64,000 nt of DNA from the NCBI GenBank assembly GCA_012862575.1, contig BLSF01000050.1, positions 248,001 through 312,000 on the forward strand. Direction: 5' to 3'. The DNA comes from Parietichytrium sp. I65-24A. Lineage: Eukaryota; Sar; Bigyra; Thraustochytrida; Thraustochytriidae. Under the pieces are notes generated by a model. That model was not told the DNA's origin. It made no database searches and saw only the letters and a list, made by a program, of their open reading frames with translations. The stretch's first letter is position 1; every line of letters begins with the position of its first letter. The position numbers were made by a program, and so were the translations under genes. Shown here piece after piece: positions 31,701-40,258 of the stretch.

Positions 31701-32625
31701 AGGCAGGAAGTACAATTTGCGCGCCATCGCCGAGATTGATCCGCTTTGTGCCCCAAGAAAGCACGGATATATTTGAATCACTGAGAAAGAAGGTAAGCGC
31801 TCTTTTCAGCACGAGCGGTCGGAAACGCTGCCTACTGTGCTTCTCTTGCTTAAAGCGCTCCCCGTTGCGGATACGTACAGCATCCAGCTTGCCGTGCGTA
31901 AAGCTCCTTTTGCTGATATTGAAATTTTGTAGTGCGAGGTCATGTGCGGCCTGCAGAATTTCTACCCTGCTGTTCGAGTCGCACATCACAGCACGCATTA
32001 CGCGTCTCTCAATGGAGCCTTTTGTAGACTTGGCATAGCCCTCCATCAAGAATTCTAATAACCCTTTCTCCGAAATTGAGCTCCGTTTGAGTTCTGCGTT
32101 TGCTGTGTCTTGAGCCAGCACCTCTGGATCTGCCGGGTAAAGCGTTTTTGCGACAGTCTTCAGGCACTTCCTTGCTGCGTTCACAACATGCTTCCATTTG
32201 TCAGCATCCGTCTCCTTCATACCTTTCTTTTGTCGGAGTCCTAGTCCGGGAAACCTGGTTCTGAGAGACTTTGGAAGGTCCATCATCTCGAAAAACGCAG
32301 TCGTCGTGGTATCCTTCGCAAGTACTTGCTGCTTTTCCTCTGGCTCCTTATCATCAAAAACAAGACCAACGTGTTCTTCCACCTCCTGCATAGACACGCG
32401 CTGTGCTGTAACTCTTCGTGGACGTCCAACAGGCGCATCTAAAGGCGCATCTGGAGGCGAATTTGGAGGTGGAGGCGGGTCCACAGCTTCCACAACCGCA
32501 ACTTGTTGTCTTCTTGGACGGCCAATGCGTTTAGCTCCGTCACTCTTGCATTTTGGACAGTGCACGGAGCACTCAGTCGGGCACGCCTTACAAAATCCCT
32601 TCTTACATGAGCAAGTCTTCGCCAT
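28792..32625 (-). CDS. Candidate DDD transposase with CxC zinc motif and AT-hooks
   Basis: This 1277-residue protein is probably a DNA transposase or a domesticated derivative. A Cys-rich N-terminus (Cys5, 7, 12, 15, 19, 23, 26 and His22) should bind zinc. Two AT-hook-like GRPRR motifs follow (35-39, 67-71), separated by a proline-rich linker. The central region contains Asp567 (VMDFKMKS, before KRGMSWHGF), Asp657 (LSDNAAYY) and Asp698 (GKGLLDAHFA), a pattern fitting an RNase H-fold DDE/D core. A Ser/Asp-rich acidic stretch (about 920-945) and a basic stretch precede the C-terminus, where a helical module appears twice (about 1055-1095 and 1217-1265). The frame is uninterrupted. The extension upstream of the ATG starts with CTG. 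No terminal repeats were firmly found. Zinc and AT-hook features are clear; the triad is inferred. Confidence 0.65.
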   Translation of the reverse strand: MAKTCSCKKGFCKACPTECSVHCPKCKSDGAKRIGRPRRQQVAVVEAVDPPPPPNSPPDAPLDAPVGRPRRVTAQRVSMQEVEEHVGLVFDDKEPEEKQQVLAKDTTTTAFFEMMDLPKSLRTRFPGLGLRQKKGMKETDADKWKHVVNAARKCLKTVAKTLYPADPEVLAQDTANAELKRSSISEKGLLEFLMEGYAKSTKGSIERRVMRAVMCDSNSRVEILQAAHDLALQNFNISKRSFTHGKLDAVRIRNGERFKQEKHSRQRFRPLVLKRALTFFLSDSNISVLSWGTKRINLGDGAQIVLPALMRTRKISTIADAYYDWLGTKGWEISPPATEAEVEEAETEARIRLEYKDPLTSEARREELRNHSGSPFAWLGYSTCRRLVELITNGEVKERSAINCYLGTLIYDNFRTIRKIISLYAKPEDQTRLLDYASLASNFLKVQYKDHALRDDLVDTHGLEYGLGEESHMETRLASCTACNFVPYFFKTLRTSCTESERTFEGTTQQDLELAIDRCEHQTVLWQGQCIRVMNQRHAIDKILLELEDECTRIKNVNPIAGIAVMDFKMKSLALYFRQENIEHFGKRGMSWHGFMFIYYTWNPCTEKAERHFAYCDQILQGTSLQDGFAVAALVEAFLVELKKDLPSIERVAVLSDNAAYYRNRFLILALPFLGKTTGVKVERYIHTESADGKGLLDAHFAVAMLHVRKYVSEGNDAQNPRELYKALVSNHGMTNTMTQLVSIDRARLANLATMVCDVVDGLRSVERQNEIVYKLGDPASTSSLEGDLKANPFSWRGDLELNTWQYSGIGSPVVYRASTSRNTLEHVSGVSSNDGANEPIEEDQDGADQGENYEESSDDVTSVSLPFGAKLLQSCVPLYWRHAVRLRNVPGDTSDTNEEELALADIISPTAGVLLDTELDGAGSEDDNESDSDSDSDLEADSGGQAAKERRARNEHGKSRQKRKPRRDASSNAAEVRTSRKDVFAQAAHEVLNLLQTDPTFKVRNGSELQTEYEEAAFRPSADKLRRPGWARRQRRGEIVGQTRADKYQQEIFSMLLDEGRDKIGASVLLDMLEKRYPGALDLPSEKDCFAEIQKFLRMRDHGTKSAEEMMDNTRRTFPTEHVDDTVRDQAEWSTSEVFDALVKHCESSAIPIDQTRRQGFQDQRSKARKPKQQPGELIKAANLGNGKRKRQNDPVATADNVKTKRGKRTGMPDEFVEHMLACMCENYTQATGAFVLSSFLEKYKDKQSELPDDKSCKKFVSNWRSQKGDPNKAST

Positions 32626-33764
32626 GATGCGTACATGCTCGCTGCGCCACCAAAAGACTTCAGATTTAAAGGCAAATCCGCTATCTCGGCAGCGCAAACC
32701 CGACTTTTCAAACTCTCAAACTCTTGGAATTCTAGCTACTACTAGACATTCTACGAGGAAACTTACTAGTAGATGACGTCATAGTCCTACAATTGTAGGA
32801 GAATATCCACGCACGGGACCCGGGATATTTAATATCGCAAATAGGGTGATGATATCACCAGTTCTTTGAATATCTAAAACTTGTTTGCTTGTGTCAAGGT
32901 ACCGATCTTACAGAAATTCCGTGGTAAAATTTTGAATTTTTGGATTTCGACATTTTTGTGCACCCTTCTTACATAGCATCTCTGCTTCTACTAGAGAGTC
33001 TAGCTCTAGCTAGGGTCGTTACGGTGGCGCGTGCCGCAGTGGATGTTGTCCACCAAGAAGAAGAAGAAGAAGCACTCAAAGCATCTCAGAATGAGAAAGT
33101 GTACCAAGTCAGCACACGAGTACTCATCACAGAGCTTGTGCTCACAAGGCATGTCAGCAAACGAAAGATACGCATCCGAGTCTCACCGGCATCTCCCTCC
33201 TTACCACACATCCACTTGTCCAAAGTCAGTCTTACAGGACTCACTTGCATCATCTTGAGTCGCCGCACAGCCATGGATGCACAAGATGCAAGGATCTGAT
33301 GGACGAGCGAACGATCACCTTAAATTAATTAACCTCAAGTTGCTCTTCGTGAGCATCAAGCATGCATGCACGCCATACCAGCGGCGATCTTCGTACCATG
33401 TAAACCTTGTACATCTTTTGTGCACAGAGTGCAAAGTTTAAAATCAAAAACTAACTTCCTTCCTACTGCGTGGGTTGCGTGGGCGTGTGCAGCGTGTGCG
33501 ATTGATTGATTGATGTGGGTTTGATCATCATTATAATCATTATGATGAGTGCGTGTTTGATGATGTTTGATGAGTTTGATGGATCTTTCCATGTTTAGTA
33601 GACCTATGATCTATCAAATCTATCACCAAACAATCAGCGGAATTCGGAAATAGCCAAGCGAGTCAAGCGAAAGGGATAAGCGGTGAATGCGTGGGCGCAT
33701 GCATGCGTTCGTGCGTTCGTGCAGTGCAGGAAGGCAGTGTCGATCTCGAGAAGCGCTGGGAGCG
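32626..33764. other. Gene-free stretch between transposase-like and LRR genes
   Basis: A divergent intergenic region serving as upstream sequence for both genes. It holds the two palindromes described separately, a GAA microsatellite near 33,057-33,072 and a GATT/TGAT-rich tract near 33,500-33,580. A 119-codon frame at 32,940-33,299 has no motif and is not called. Confidence 0.5.
32773..32800 (-). promoter_or_regulatory. Two adjacent palindromes upstream of the transposase-like gene
   Basis: ATGACGTCAT (32,773-32,782) is a perfect 10-base palindrome containing the CRE/bZIP site TGACGTCA. TCCTACAATTGTAGGA (32,785-32,800) is a perfect 16-base palindrome. Both lie 150-175 bases before the start codon of the gene at 32,625. 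They could be promoter sites, or binding sites near the end of a mobile element. Confidence 0.4.
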
Positions 33765-35249
33765 ATGGAGTCTTGGAACAAGAAGTTTTGGGACAAGGAG
33801 CTTTTGGGGGACGTCGTGCAGTGGGAGGGCGAGGAGGAAGACGAGGATGTGGACGCTGCCGACGCGAGAGCCGTGTGGTATCGTGGAGACGAAGGTAGTA
33901 ATTCACGGCTGTGCAACGTGGAGTTTGGCGCTGGTAAGCTGGCGGCGGCGATCGAAGCTGGAGAGCCGGCAATCAGGTTTGGCAGCCCGGGAGCATATTC
34001 CGGTGTGTTTTTGTACGAGGATGTTGGCATCAGCGAGGACATGCACTGGTCGATTTGGGTGGAGTCTTGTGCCGCACTCTCCTCCTCAAGCGAGAAACTA
34101 GAGTACTTTGAGCTTTCAGAGCCGTGCTTCGAAGAGGCCAAGTACATGGCTCCTTTCAGTAAGGCCATTCAGACAAACTCATCTGTGAAGGCCCTCAATC
34201 TGGCAAGGACGTCCATGAGCGCGGAAGCAGTAGCTTTGCTTGCGAATGGGCTCAGCAAAAACAAAACGTTGAGATGGCTCGACCTCTCTGGCAATGAGGT
34301 CTTTGGCGAAAACGACGAAAGCGCAACACACCTCTCGAAAGTTCTGAAGGCCAATAAGTCTTTGACAAGTCTCACGCTGATTGAAAGCATGATCTCTCCC
34401 GCAGGTATATCGTCACTGTCCGCGGCGCTCCTCGCGAGCAATTTGCGAAAACTAGACCTTACTAGTAACAGCATTGGGGACGAAGGAGCAGCAAGTATCT
34501 CGGAAGCACTGAAAGCTGGCGCCTCACTGAGTTGGCTTTGTCTCGAAGATAACAATGTTAGCTCCGAAGGAGCCGCACTCTTGTCCGACGCACTTCGCGT
34601 CAATGAAAGTTTGACTCTTCTTTTGCTAGGCAGTAACGAGATTGGCGACCAGGGAGCAAAAGTGCTGTCAGATGCCCTCCAAGTAAACGGCACTCTGAGC
34701 AAGCTCGATTTGCAATGCAACAGCATAGGCCCAAGAGGAATGGAAGCTTTGTCAGACGCGCTCAAGGTCAATCGTGCGCTAAGGAAGCTCGATCTGGAAG
34801 CAAACCAGTTTGGTGATCAAGGGGCACGAGCGTTGTCAGACGCCCTGAAAGTGAATACTGCGTTGAGGAAGCTTAACGTGAGCGGCAATGACATCGGCGC
34901 GGAAGGATGCGCCTCTTTCGCGGACGCGCTTCAGGTCAACCAGGCGCTGTCGTTTCTCGACTTTAGTTCCAACAGGGTGGGGGATCAAGGGGCAGTGTCA
35001 ATATCGCGGGCGATCAGATCGAACAAAGCACTGAGGTACTTCAACTTATCGCTTGACGACATCGGCGACCAGGGAGCGACCTCCCTTTTGGAGGCGCTTC
35101 GAGACAACGACACGCTAAAATCAGCTCTAGTTGGAAACGTCAACCCCTCTACCCAAGCAGTCAAGGACACACTGCTCCACGCGGATGCTAGGGTCCTATT
35201 TCAGTTCAAGTGGATCCCACCGGCTCGTCAGAGTGCCCATACACCGTGA
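33765..35249 (+). CDS. Leucine-rich repeat protein, ribonuclease-inhibitor type
   Basis: This 494-residue protein consists of an acidic N-terminal part (about 1-125) and about eleven 28-residue LRRs with the RI-type pattern L-L-L---N-IGD-GA--L--AL--N, such as LRKLDLEANQFGDQGARALS. It resembles the LRR part of NLRC3-like and RNH1-like proteins. RI-type LRRs form horseshoes that bind protein partners. There is no NACHT, kinase or membrane segment, so it is likely a soluble cytosolic adaptor. Between repeats DNA is diverged, so the array is old. An earlier in-frame ATG at 33,699 has weak context (C at -3); 33,765 has G at -3 and +4 and gives a natural start. Partner unknown. Confidence 0.85.
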   Translation: MESWNKKFWDKELLGDVVQWEGEEEDEDVDAADARAVWYRGDEGSNSRLCNVEFGAGKLAAAIEAGEPAIRFGSPGAYSGVFLYEDVGISEDMHWSIWVESCAALSSSSEKLEYFELSEPCFEEAKYMAPFSKAIQTNSSVKALNLARTSMSAEAVALLANGLSKNKTLRWLDLSGNEVFGENDESATHLSKVLKANKSLTSLTLIESMISPAGISSLSAALLASNLRKLDLTSNSIGDEGAASISEALKAGASLSWLCLEDNNVSSEGAALLSDALRVNESLTLLLLGSNEIGDQGAKVLSDALQVNGTLSKLDLQCNSIGPRGMEALSDALKVNRALRKLDLEANQFGDQGARALSDALKVNTALRKLNVSGNDIGAEGCASFADALQVNQALSFLDFSSNRVGDQGAVSISRAIRSNKALRYFNLSLDDIGDQGATSLLEALRDNDTLKSALVGNVNPSTQAVKDTLLHADARVLFQFKWIPPARQSAHTP

Positions 35250-36029
35250 ATCGCATGCACTCAGCCAGTGAAGAGTCCTCGAGCAGCGATTCGAGTCCTC
35301 GAGCAGCGATTCGTCACGTGTTGGTCGACTTCAGGAGAACATGGAAGAATTATCCGCTGATGAATTATCGGGTTGAGAATTGGAGGAGTTATCAGATGGT
35401 GAGGCCGAGTCAATGTATGATGAGGAGGACGAATGCGAGTCATCCTAGGCCGCTCAGAAAAGGCAGCAACAAGTAGTATCAGTGTTGATGAGTTTCCAAT
35501 TCAATAAACACGTCACGTAGAAGCTCTTCTTTGTTACCATATTTTGCTGTCGCTGCAACACAGGCAAATGTTCTCTTTACGGTTATTTGCGCCAGTGTGA
35601 AACTTTAAAACAATTTAAACGTCAGTGGTGCTGTGCCAGGATAAAGGATTTTCTAAAACGTCGATGTTTGTAAGCTCTCCTGTTTCCCTTTTTGCGATTC
35701 GTAATGGATGACCGATGCGCTGGGGAAAGTAGAGAGTGCCGAGAAATCTACATTTAAATTGTGCGTCAGAATAGGCTCTCAGTTGAATGGTAATCTTGAA
35801 TCAATTGTTAGCGCCAGAGTGCGATACTGTGAATTATTTGGCAACCAAGCGCTCAGGCAAACTTCAAAGCTATTGTGTATTTATTAGATCAAATTGGTTT
35901 TAAGGCTATCGTTTCACACGGTAGCACCAGAGAAAAAAGCTTGATATTTGAACCACCAGGGGTCGACACAACAGCTGTGCCTCTCAATTAAAGCCATATG
36001 AAAGGACTCATCATGCCCACCTCAGATCT
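35250..36029. other. Gene-free stretch after the LRR gene
   Basis: It contains a short tandem pair of CGAGCAGCGATTCG units at 35,280-35,312 and a possible polyadenylation signal AATAAA at 35,503-35,508 for the LRR gene. Nothing else is supported. Confidence 0.5.
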
Positions 36030-36893
36030 TCAGATCTTTCGGAAGATGTAGGCAAATGCATTGCACAGGAATGGGAATGGCCTCTTCGAGAAGGACTTGC
36101 CTGAGTTCTGCGCAATTTGCTCCAGGCTGGGTCTGACCTTCGTTTTCTTGGAAACGAAAAACGTTGCGAGCTGCTCCGGTTCCACCACCAACTCGCCGTC
36201 CTCGTCCATTTTTGACTCCGTATCTCCAGACGCCGGCGTCTTTTTGGAGCATTTGTGGCTTTCGCGTTTCGAGTAAGCTCCAACGAATTGCCAAGTGTCC
36301 TTGTTGCTGAAGGCAAGGCTCGCATCTCCGAAGCTGTCATTCGCAAACAGAAGCCCGCCAGGTTTGACAAACTTGGCCAGTCTCGCTGAAATCTCGCCCC
36401 CAGCGTTAAGTGAAATTAACAGATCGAACGAGCCCACTTCGGATTCCAGCAAGCTCGCCTTCGTAAAGTCCTCGTCCACATAGCGTACCACAGTTTCGCA
36501 GTCACCGTACACTTTGCCTTCCACGAGCAGCTCCGGCACCAGCGCGTCGCACGAAAAGAACTTTTGCTGCAAGCCTCCTTGGCCCTGAAAATTATCCACG
36601 TACACTACCTCGGGCACAACCAGCGAAGGCACAACGTGGATGAATGAGCCGGGATAGAGAGCCTTCTGGGGCGGTTTCTCGCTCAGCTTCGCGGCGCATT
36701 TGAGAGCTTCAAAGTGCGCATCTTGGCATGGAAGCGGGGCCTTGAAGCTCTTCTCATACCATTCCCTCAAACGCGAACTCGAGTCGGGCACTTTCCTCCG
36801 CTTGTTCGTAATCCGCGTCTCCTTCTTCTCCTGCTTGGCGGCATCCTCCTCTGCAGCGCGTTTCGCGGAGACAGCCTGAGACTTGCTGTCCAT
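36030..36893 (-). CDS. Methyltransferase-like protein with basic N-terminus
   Basis: This 287-residue protein resembles small class I (Rossmann) SAM-dependent methyltransferases in layout, though binding is not certain. After a basic tract with a likely nuclear localisation signal (KKETRITNKRRK, 23-34), residues 78-100 contain LYPGSFIHVVPS and VVYVD, at the position of strand beta1 and the end of beta2. FDLLISLNAGG (156-166) fits strand beta4, and VKPGGLLFANDSFGD (176-190) fits the usual KPGG turn and beta5. Motif I lacks the usual GxGxG glycines. No signal peptide. ATG at 36,893 is the only sensible start. Divergent from the flavoprotein gene at 38,212. It may be an inactive or unusual methyltransferase; substrate unknown. 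Confidence 0.55.
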   Translation of the reverse strand: MDSKSQAVSAKRAAEEDAAKQEKKETRITNKRRKVPDSSSRLREWYEKSFKAPLPCQDAHFEALKCAAKLSEKPPQKALYPGSFIHVVPSLVVPEVVYVDNFQGQGGLQQKFFSCDALVPELLVEGKVYGDCETVVRYVDEDFTKASLLESEVGSFDLLISLNAGGEISARLAKFVKPGGLLFANDSFGDASLAFSNKDTWQFVGAYSKRESHKCSKKTPASGDTESKMDEDGELVVEPEQLATFFVSKKTKVRPSLEQIAQNSGKSFSKRPFPFLCNAFAYIFRKI

Positions 36894-38211
36894 TCTTCCG
36901 CGCTTTGCATTCGGGGTCTGCCAACTTGAGAATTCAGAATTCAGAATTCAGAATTCAGAATTCAGAATTGAGCATTGAGCATTGAGAATTGAGAATTGAG
37001 AATTCACTGTCAGATCTCAAATTTCAGATTGGTGCTCTTGTGTTTGCAAAATGAACATGAACAAGTGATTGGCATACGCAGTGAGAAACGTTCTGCGTTG
37101 CTTCCCACACTGCAACCCACACGAACGTTGTTCTTACAAGAAGCTAAAAGCCATTACTACAGTTAAAGCCAGCTCACGCTTACGCTTTTGCGTACCATCC
37201 TGCAAGCCAAATCGGGCTATTGTGTGTGCCATTTACTGGTAGGAGGTCGGTAGGCCTCTCTATGCTTTTTCAATGGCTCTCGCTGCATTCGTTCCGGGAA
37301 CGTACCTGGTAGGAGTACACAGTGCTTCGGCATAATTGGGAGAGTAGTGCTGTCTCATAGGCGTAAGAGTAATGAGAAGGTTGGTGTAAGGACGTGTAAG
37401 GGCGACATCCTTTTCGCCACTTTCGCACTCCCTGTCACAACACCTCTTATAGCGCTCTAGCTAACAATGGCTTTAATAGTAGACGTGACGGATCACTTGT
37501 AGTCAATTGACCTCTCTTGGGTACCGGAAAGGTCTAGTAGAAATCGTTACTTCTCACGATCAGTGCACTCCTTCCCTTTACTACTATTTCAACCAACCGG
37601 TCTTACTGCAAGTAGTCCTCTCCTTGTCATCTCTTGTTCCCCTCCAAAGCGGCCGAGCTAATCAGTATTAATCAATTCAGTATCTACTAGGGAACCCTCT
37701 GCGTCACCGTACGAATACCCATACTACTTTATTAGACGATGGATAGGACCACCAAGTGTTCACATTGTTCACTAAAAAAAAGTAGATACCCTAACATTAC
37801 TCTTAACGACACCAGTAAGCAGGGCCTAGTCGCATTAGTCCTTGACCCCAAACAACTCAAACACGATTCCGAAACTTTGGGCAAAAGTGAAACAACAAAC
37901 AACAAACAACAAACTCGCAAGTTGACAATTTGACAATTTGACAATTTGAGACAGTCGATTCTAGTGCGCAAGTCCCTCTGCCTTCGGAGCCACGACGACT
38001 GCGCGGCCTAGCCGCCACAAGACAAGAGTTAGAAGAGAGATTAGAGAGAGAAGAGGAGGACTTGTGAGGGAGATCAGCCTCGCGAAGTTCGCCTCCGGCA
38101 AGGACTTGCCGCTCGGAGCGCGGGCCAATACAGGTAGTTTGGTGGTTTCATAGATTCGTAGTTTGGCAGTTTCCATAGATTCGTAGTTTGGTGGTGCAGC
38201 TGTGCGAGACG
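36894..38211. other. Divergent intergenic region with heptamer repeats
   Basis: This is the upstream region of the methyltransferase-like gene and of the flavoprotein gene. Bases 36,926-37,006 are a tandem array of 7-base units, GAATTCA changing to GAATTGA and GCATTGA, close to the start of the methyltransferase-like gene. Near 37,895-37,948 there are AACAAAC and TTGACAAT short repeats. No gene is supported. Confidence 0.6.
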
Positions 38212-39978
38212 ATGGTGGGCGTGAAGGAGTGCTTTGTTTCGTTTTTCGACGCGGACGAAGTGGGTGCTGTGCTCGAAGCGTTTCAGGAACTCTGCACCGC
38301 GGCGCAGATCTCTCCTGATGCCGCGGGACTCGACGTGTTCTCGGAACTGTGCGCCAAAGTGGAGCCCCAAGTCCTCTTCAAGCAGAAGAAAGTGTTCGCG
38401 CTGTTGCGCGAGGCCATCGCCCTCCGCGAGAGGTGGGCTCAGACTGCGGCAGAGGCGGGCAATTCAATCAAGCCGCCCACGTCAGCAAGCGACGGAACCG
38501 CGGGTAGTACTAAGGTTCTCGTTAGTGGCGCGGGTCCCGTTGGGCTGCGGGCGGCCGTGGAAAGTGCGCTGCAGGGTCATAAGGTTGTGGTGGTGGAGAA
38601 GAGGGCCGTGTTCTCTCGCGTGAACGTGCTCATGTTCTGGGAGCAAACAATGTCCGACATGGTGGCGCTCGGAGCGAAATGTTTTTACCCACTGCTGCAA
38701 GTGCACGGGCTCCTGCATATGGGCACCCGAGAGATTCAGCTTTGCCTGCTGAAAACCGCACTCTGTCTCGGGGTCAGCGTTCGCTATGAGACTGAGATTG
38801 ACGGTCTCTGCGGCAATATGGTCTTCCGTGATGGGGCCATGTGGTCTGCCAAGCTCAAGCCGAGCAATGCGAAGGGGAAGAAGGGTTCGCGCTTGAGCCT
38901 GCGGCGCAGTTTGGATAGTGTCAAGGAGGCCCTTTCGTTCAAGCAGAACAAGCAGGGCGACTACAAGGCGACCTTCAAGTGCAACATGGTCGAAGAGACG
39001 GAAGTGGATCCTGCGTTCATCTCCCTCGGGCCCGGAGATGTCGCAGACCAAGACCAGGTTCCGTTCCACGCGCTGCTTGTGGCAGAGGGCGAATGGAGCC
39101 AGACCTCACGTCGCCTTGGCTTTAAAAAAACGATCGATCGTTTCAAGAGCGCGATCGGCCTCGTGATCAATATGGAGTACGACAAAGCAGACCGGCAGCA
39201 AAAAGCCCTGCAAAGCTTTGCGCTTGGACTGTCCCCGACCTTTAGCGCAGTGCGGGATCAGCTTCGAAAGAACAATATCGAAATTGAGGGCATTGAATAC
39301 CTTAAAGGGCATACACACTACGTCGTGGTGACAGTGATGAAGGAGTCACTGCTTGCGCACGGAATCTTGATTGCTCCAACCCAAAAAGGCGATGGACAGT
39401 TCCTCGTTCGCGACGAGAATGTTGACGCAGCAAAACTCAAGCCATTCGCTCGCATAATTGCAAACGCTGTTGGATTACCAGACAATACTGAATTCTGCGA
39501 CAAGCATTCTGTTCAGCTCTTTGACTTCTCCACGCGAGCAAGAGCCGTGCGCCCGTTCCGCTTCCTCTATCATGACTCGACAAGTGGCCCAGCGGTGGTA
39601 GACGAAATTCCGAAAGGGGCGAACAAAGTCACGGCTCCGGGGCTGGCACCAGTCATGCTCATTGGAGACTCGCTTTTGGAGCCCTTTTGGCCGCAAGGCC
39701 TGGGTTCGAATCGAGGCTTTCACAGCGCTTTAAACGCGGTGCACAGTATCACTGCCCTTCGCAGCGAGGGCCCAGAAGCCTTCGTTACTGAGTGCGTGTT
39801 TTCTTATCAGCTGATAAACGCTATGACGTGGCATCGCAAAGTAACGCTTCGACCCTTTCAAGTATGGACCTTGGACCCAATCCATCGATTCACACAACCC
39901 GTCATTGACGCGACCAGAAAAATGTCTGCGCGCTGCGCGTTCGACATACCTGACCGTGCTGTGCTCTACTTTGATTGA
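38212..39978 (+). CDS. MICAL-like FAD-dependent monooxygenase
   Basis: This 588-residue protein matches the flavin monooxygenase domain of MICAL, which uses NADPH and FAD to oxidise actin methionines in animals. The helical N-terminus with FVSFFDADEVGAVLEAFQEL parallels that of MICAL. The FAD motif GAGPVG (106-111) is followed by acidic Glu129 in VVVVEKR, then FSRVNVL. The second FAD motif LIGDS (484-488) is followed by LEPFWPQGLGSNRGF, close to the MICAL sequence. It ends after the catalytic region with no CH or LIM domain, so it is shorter than animal MICALs. A Ser/Lys-rich insert lies near 220-260. The frame opens 8 codons earlier only with TTG; ATG 38,212 has good context. Convergent with the next gene. 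Actin as substrate is inference. Confidence 0.82.
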   Translation: MVGVKECFVSFFDADEVGAVLEAFQELCTAAQISPDAAGLDVFSELCAKVEPQVLFKQKKVFALLREAIALRERWAQTAAEAGNSIKPPTSASDGTAGSTKVLVSGAGPVGLRAAVESALQGHKVVVVEKRAVFSRVNVLMFWEQTMSDMVALGAKCFYPLLQVHGLLHMGTREIQLCLLKTALCLGVSVRYETEIDGLCGNMVFRDGAMWSAKLKPSNAKGKKGSRLSLRRSLDSVKEALSFKQNKQGDYKATFKCNMVEETEVDPAFISLGPGDVADQDQVPFHALLVAEGEWSQTSRRLGFKKTIDRFKSAIGLVINMEYDKADRQQKALQSFALGLSPTFSAVRDQLRKNNIEIEGIEYLKGHTHYVVVTVMKESLLAHGILIAPTQKGDGQFLVRDENVDAAKLKPFARIIANAVGLPDNTEFCDKHSVQLFDFSTRARAVRPFRFLYHDSTSGPAVVDEIPKGANKVTAPGLAPVMLIGDSLLEPFWPQGLGSNRGFHSALNAVHSITALRSEGPEAFVTECVFSYQLINAMTWHRKVTLRPFQVWTLDPIHRFTQPVIDATRKMSARCAFDIPDRAVLYFD

Positions 39979-40258
39979 ATCTGTGCTTGTATTCTTTAAA
40001 AGTTATGAAAAAGGATGCCATTGTGAAACATCGATCATCTTCGTACTCGAATTGCGAGCGTGCGCTTTTCTCTCGATAACTCAAGTTGTCAATGACTCCG
40101 ATCAAGTTGGAACCTGCGAAGGCGGTCCTGTATCAACTGGCAGAGCGCTCAAAGTGTGCATTTCTTCAAAAGGCTGTGCGCCTGGCAAGTGCGATGTCCT
40201 CCTGTGCAATTGAGATCTAAACAAAAATATCTCCTTCATTTTTTTTAATTACTGTAAT

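Noticed and set aside
33687-33764. 26-codon N-terminal extension of the LRR protein
   Set aside because: It starts at GTG, and the in-frame ATG at 33,699 has a poor context; the extension is Arg/Cys-rich and unlike the rest.
39700-39725. GGTTCGAATC, resembling the T-loop of a tRNA
   Set aside because: It lies within the MICAL-like coding sequence at a conserved motif, and no cloverleaf surrounds it.
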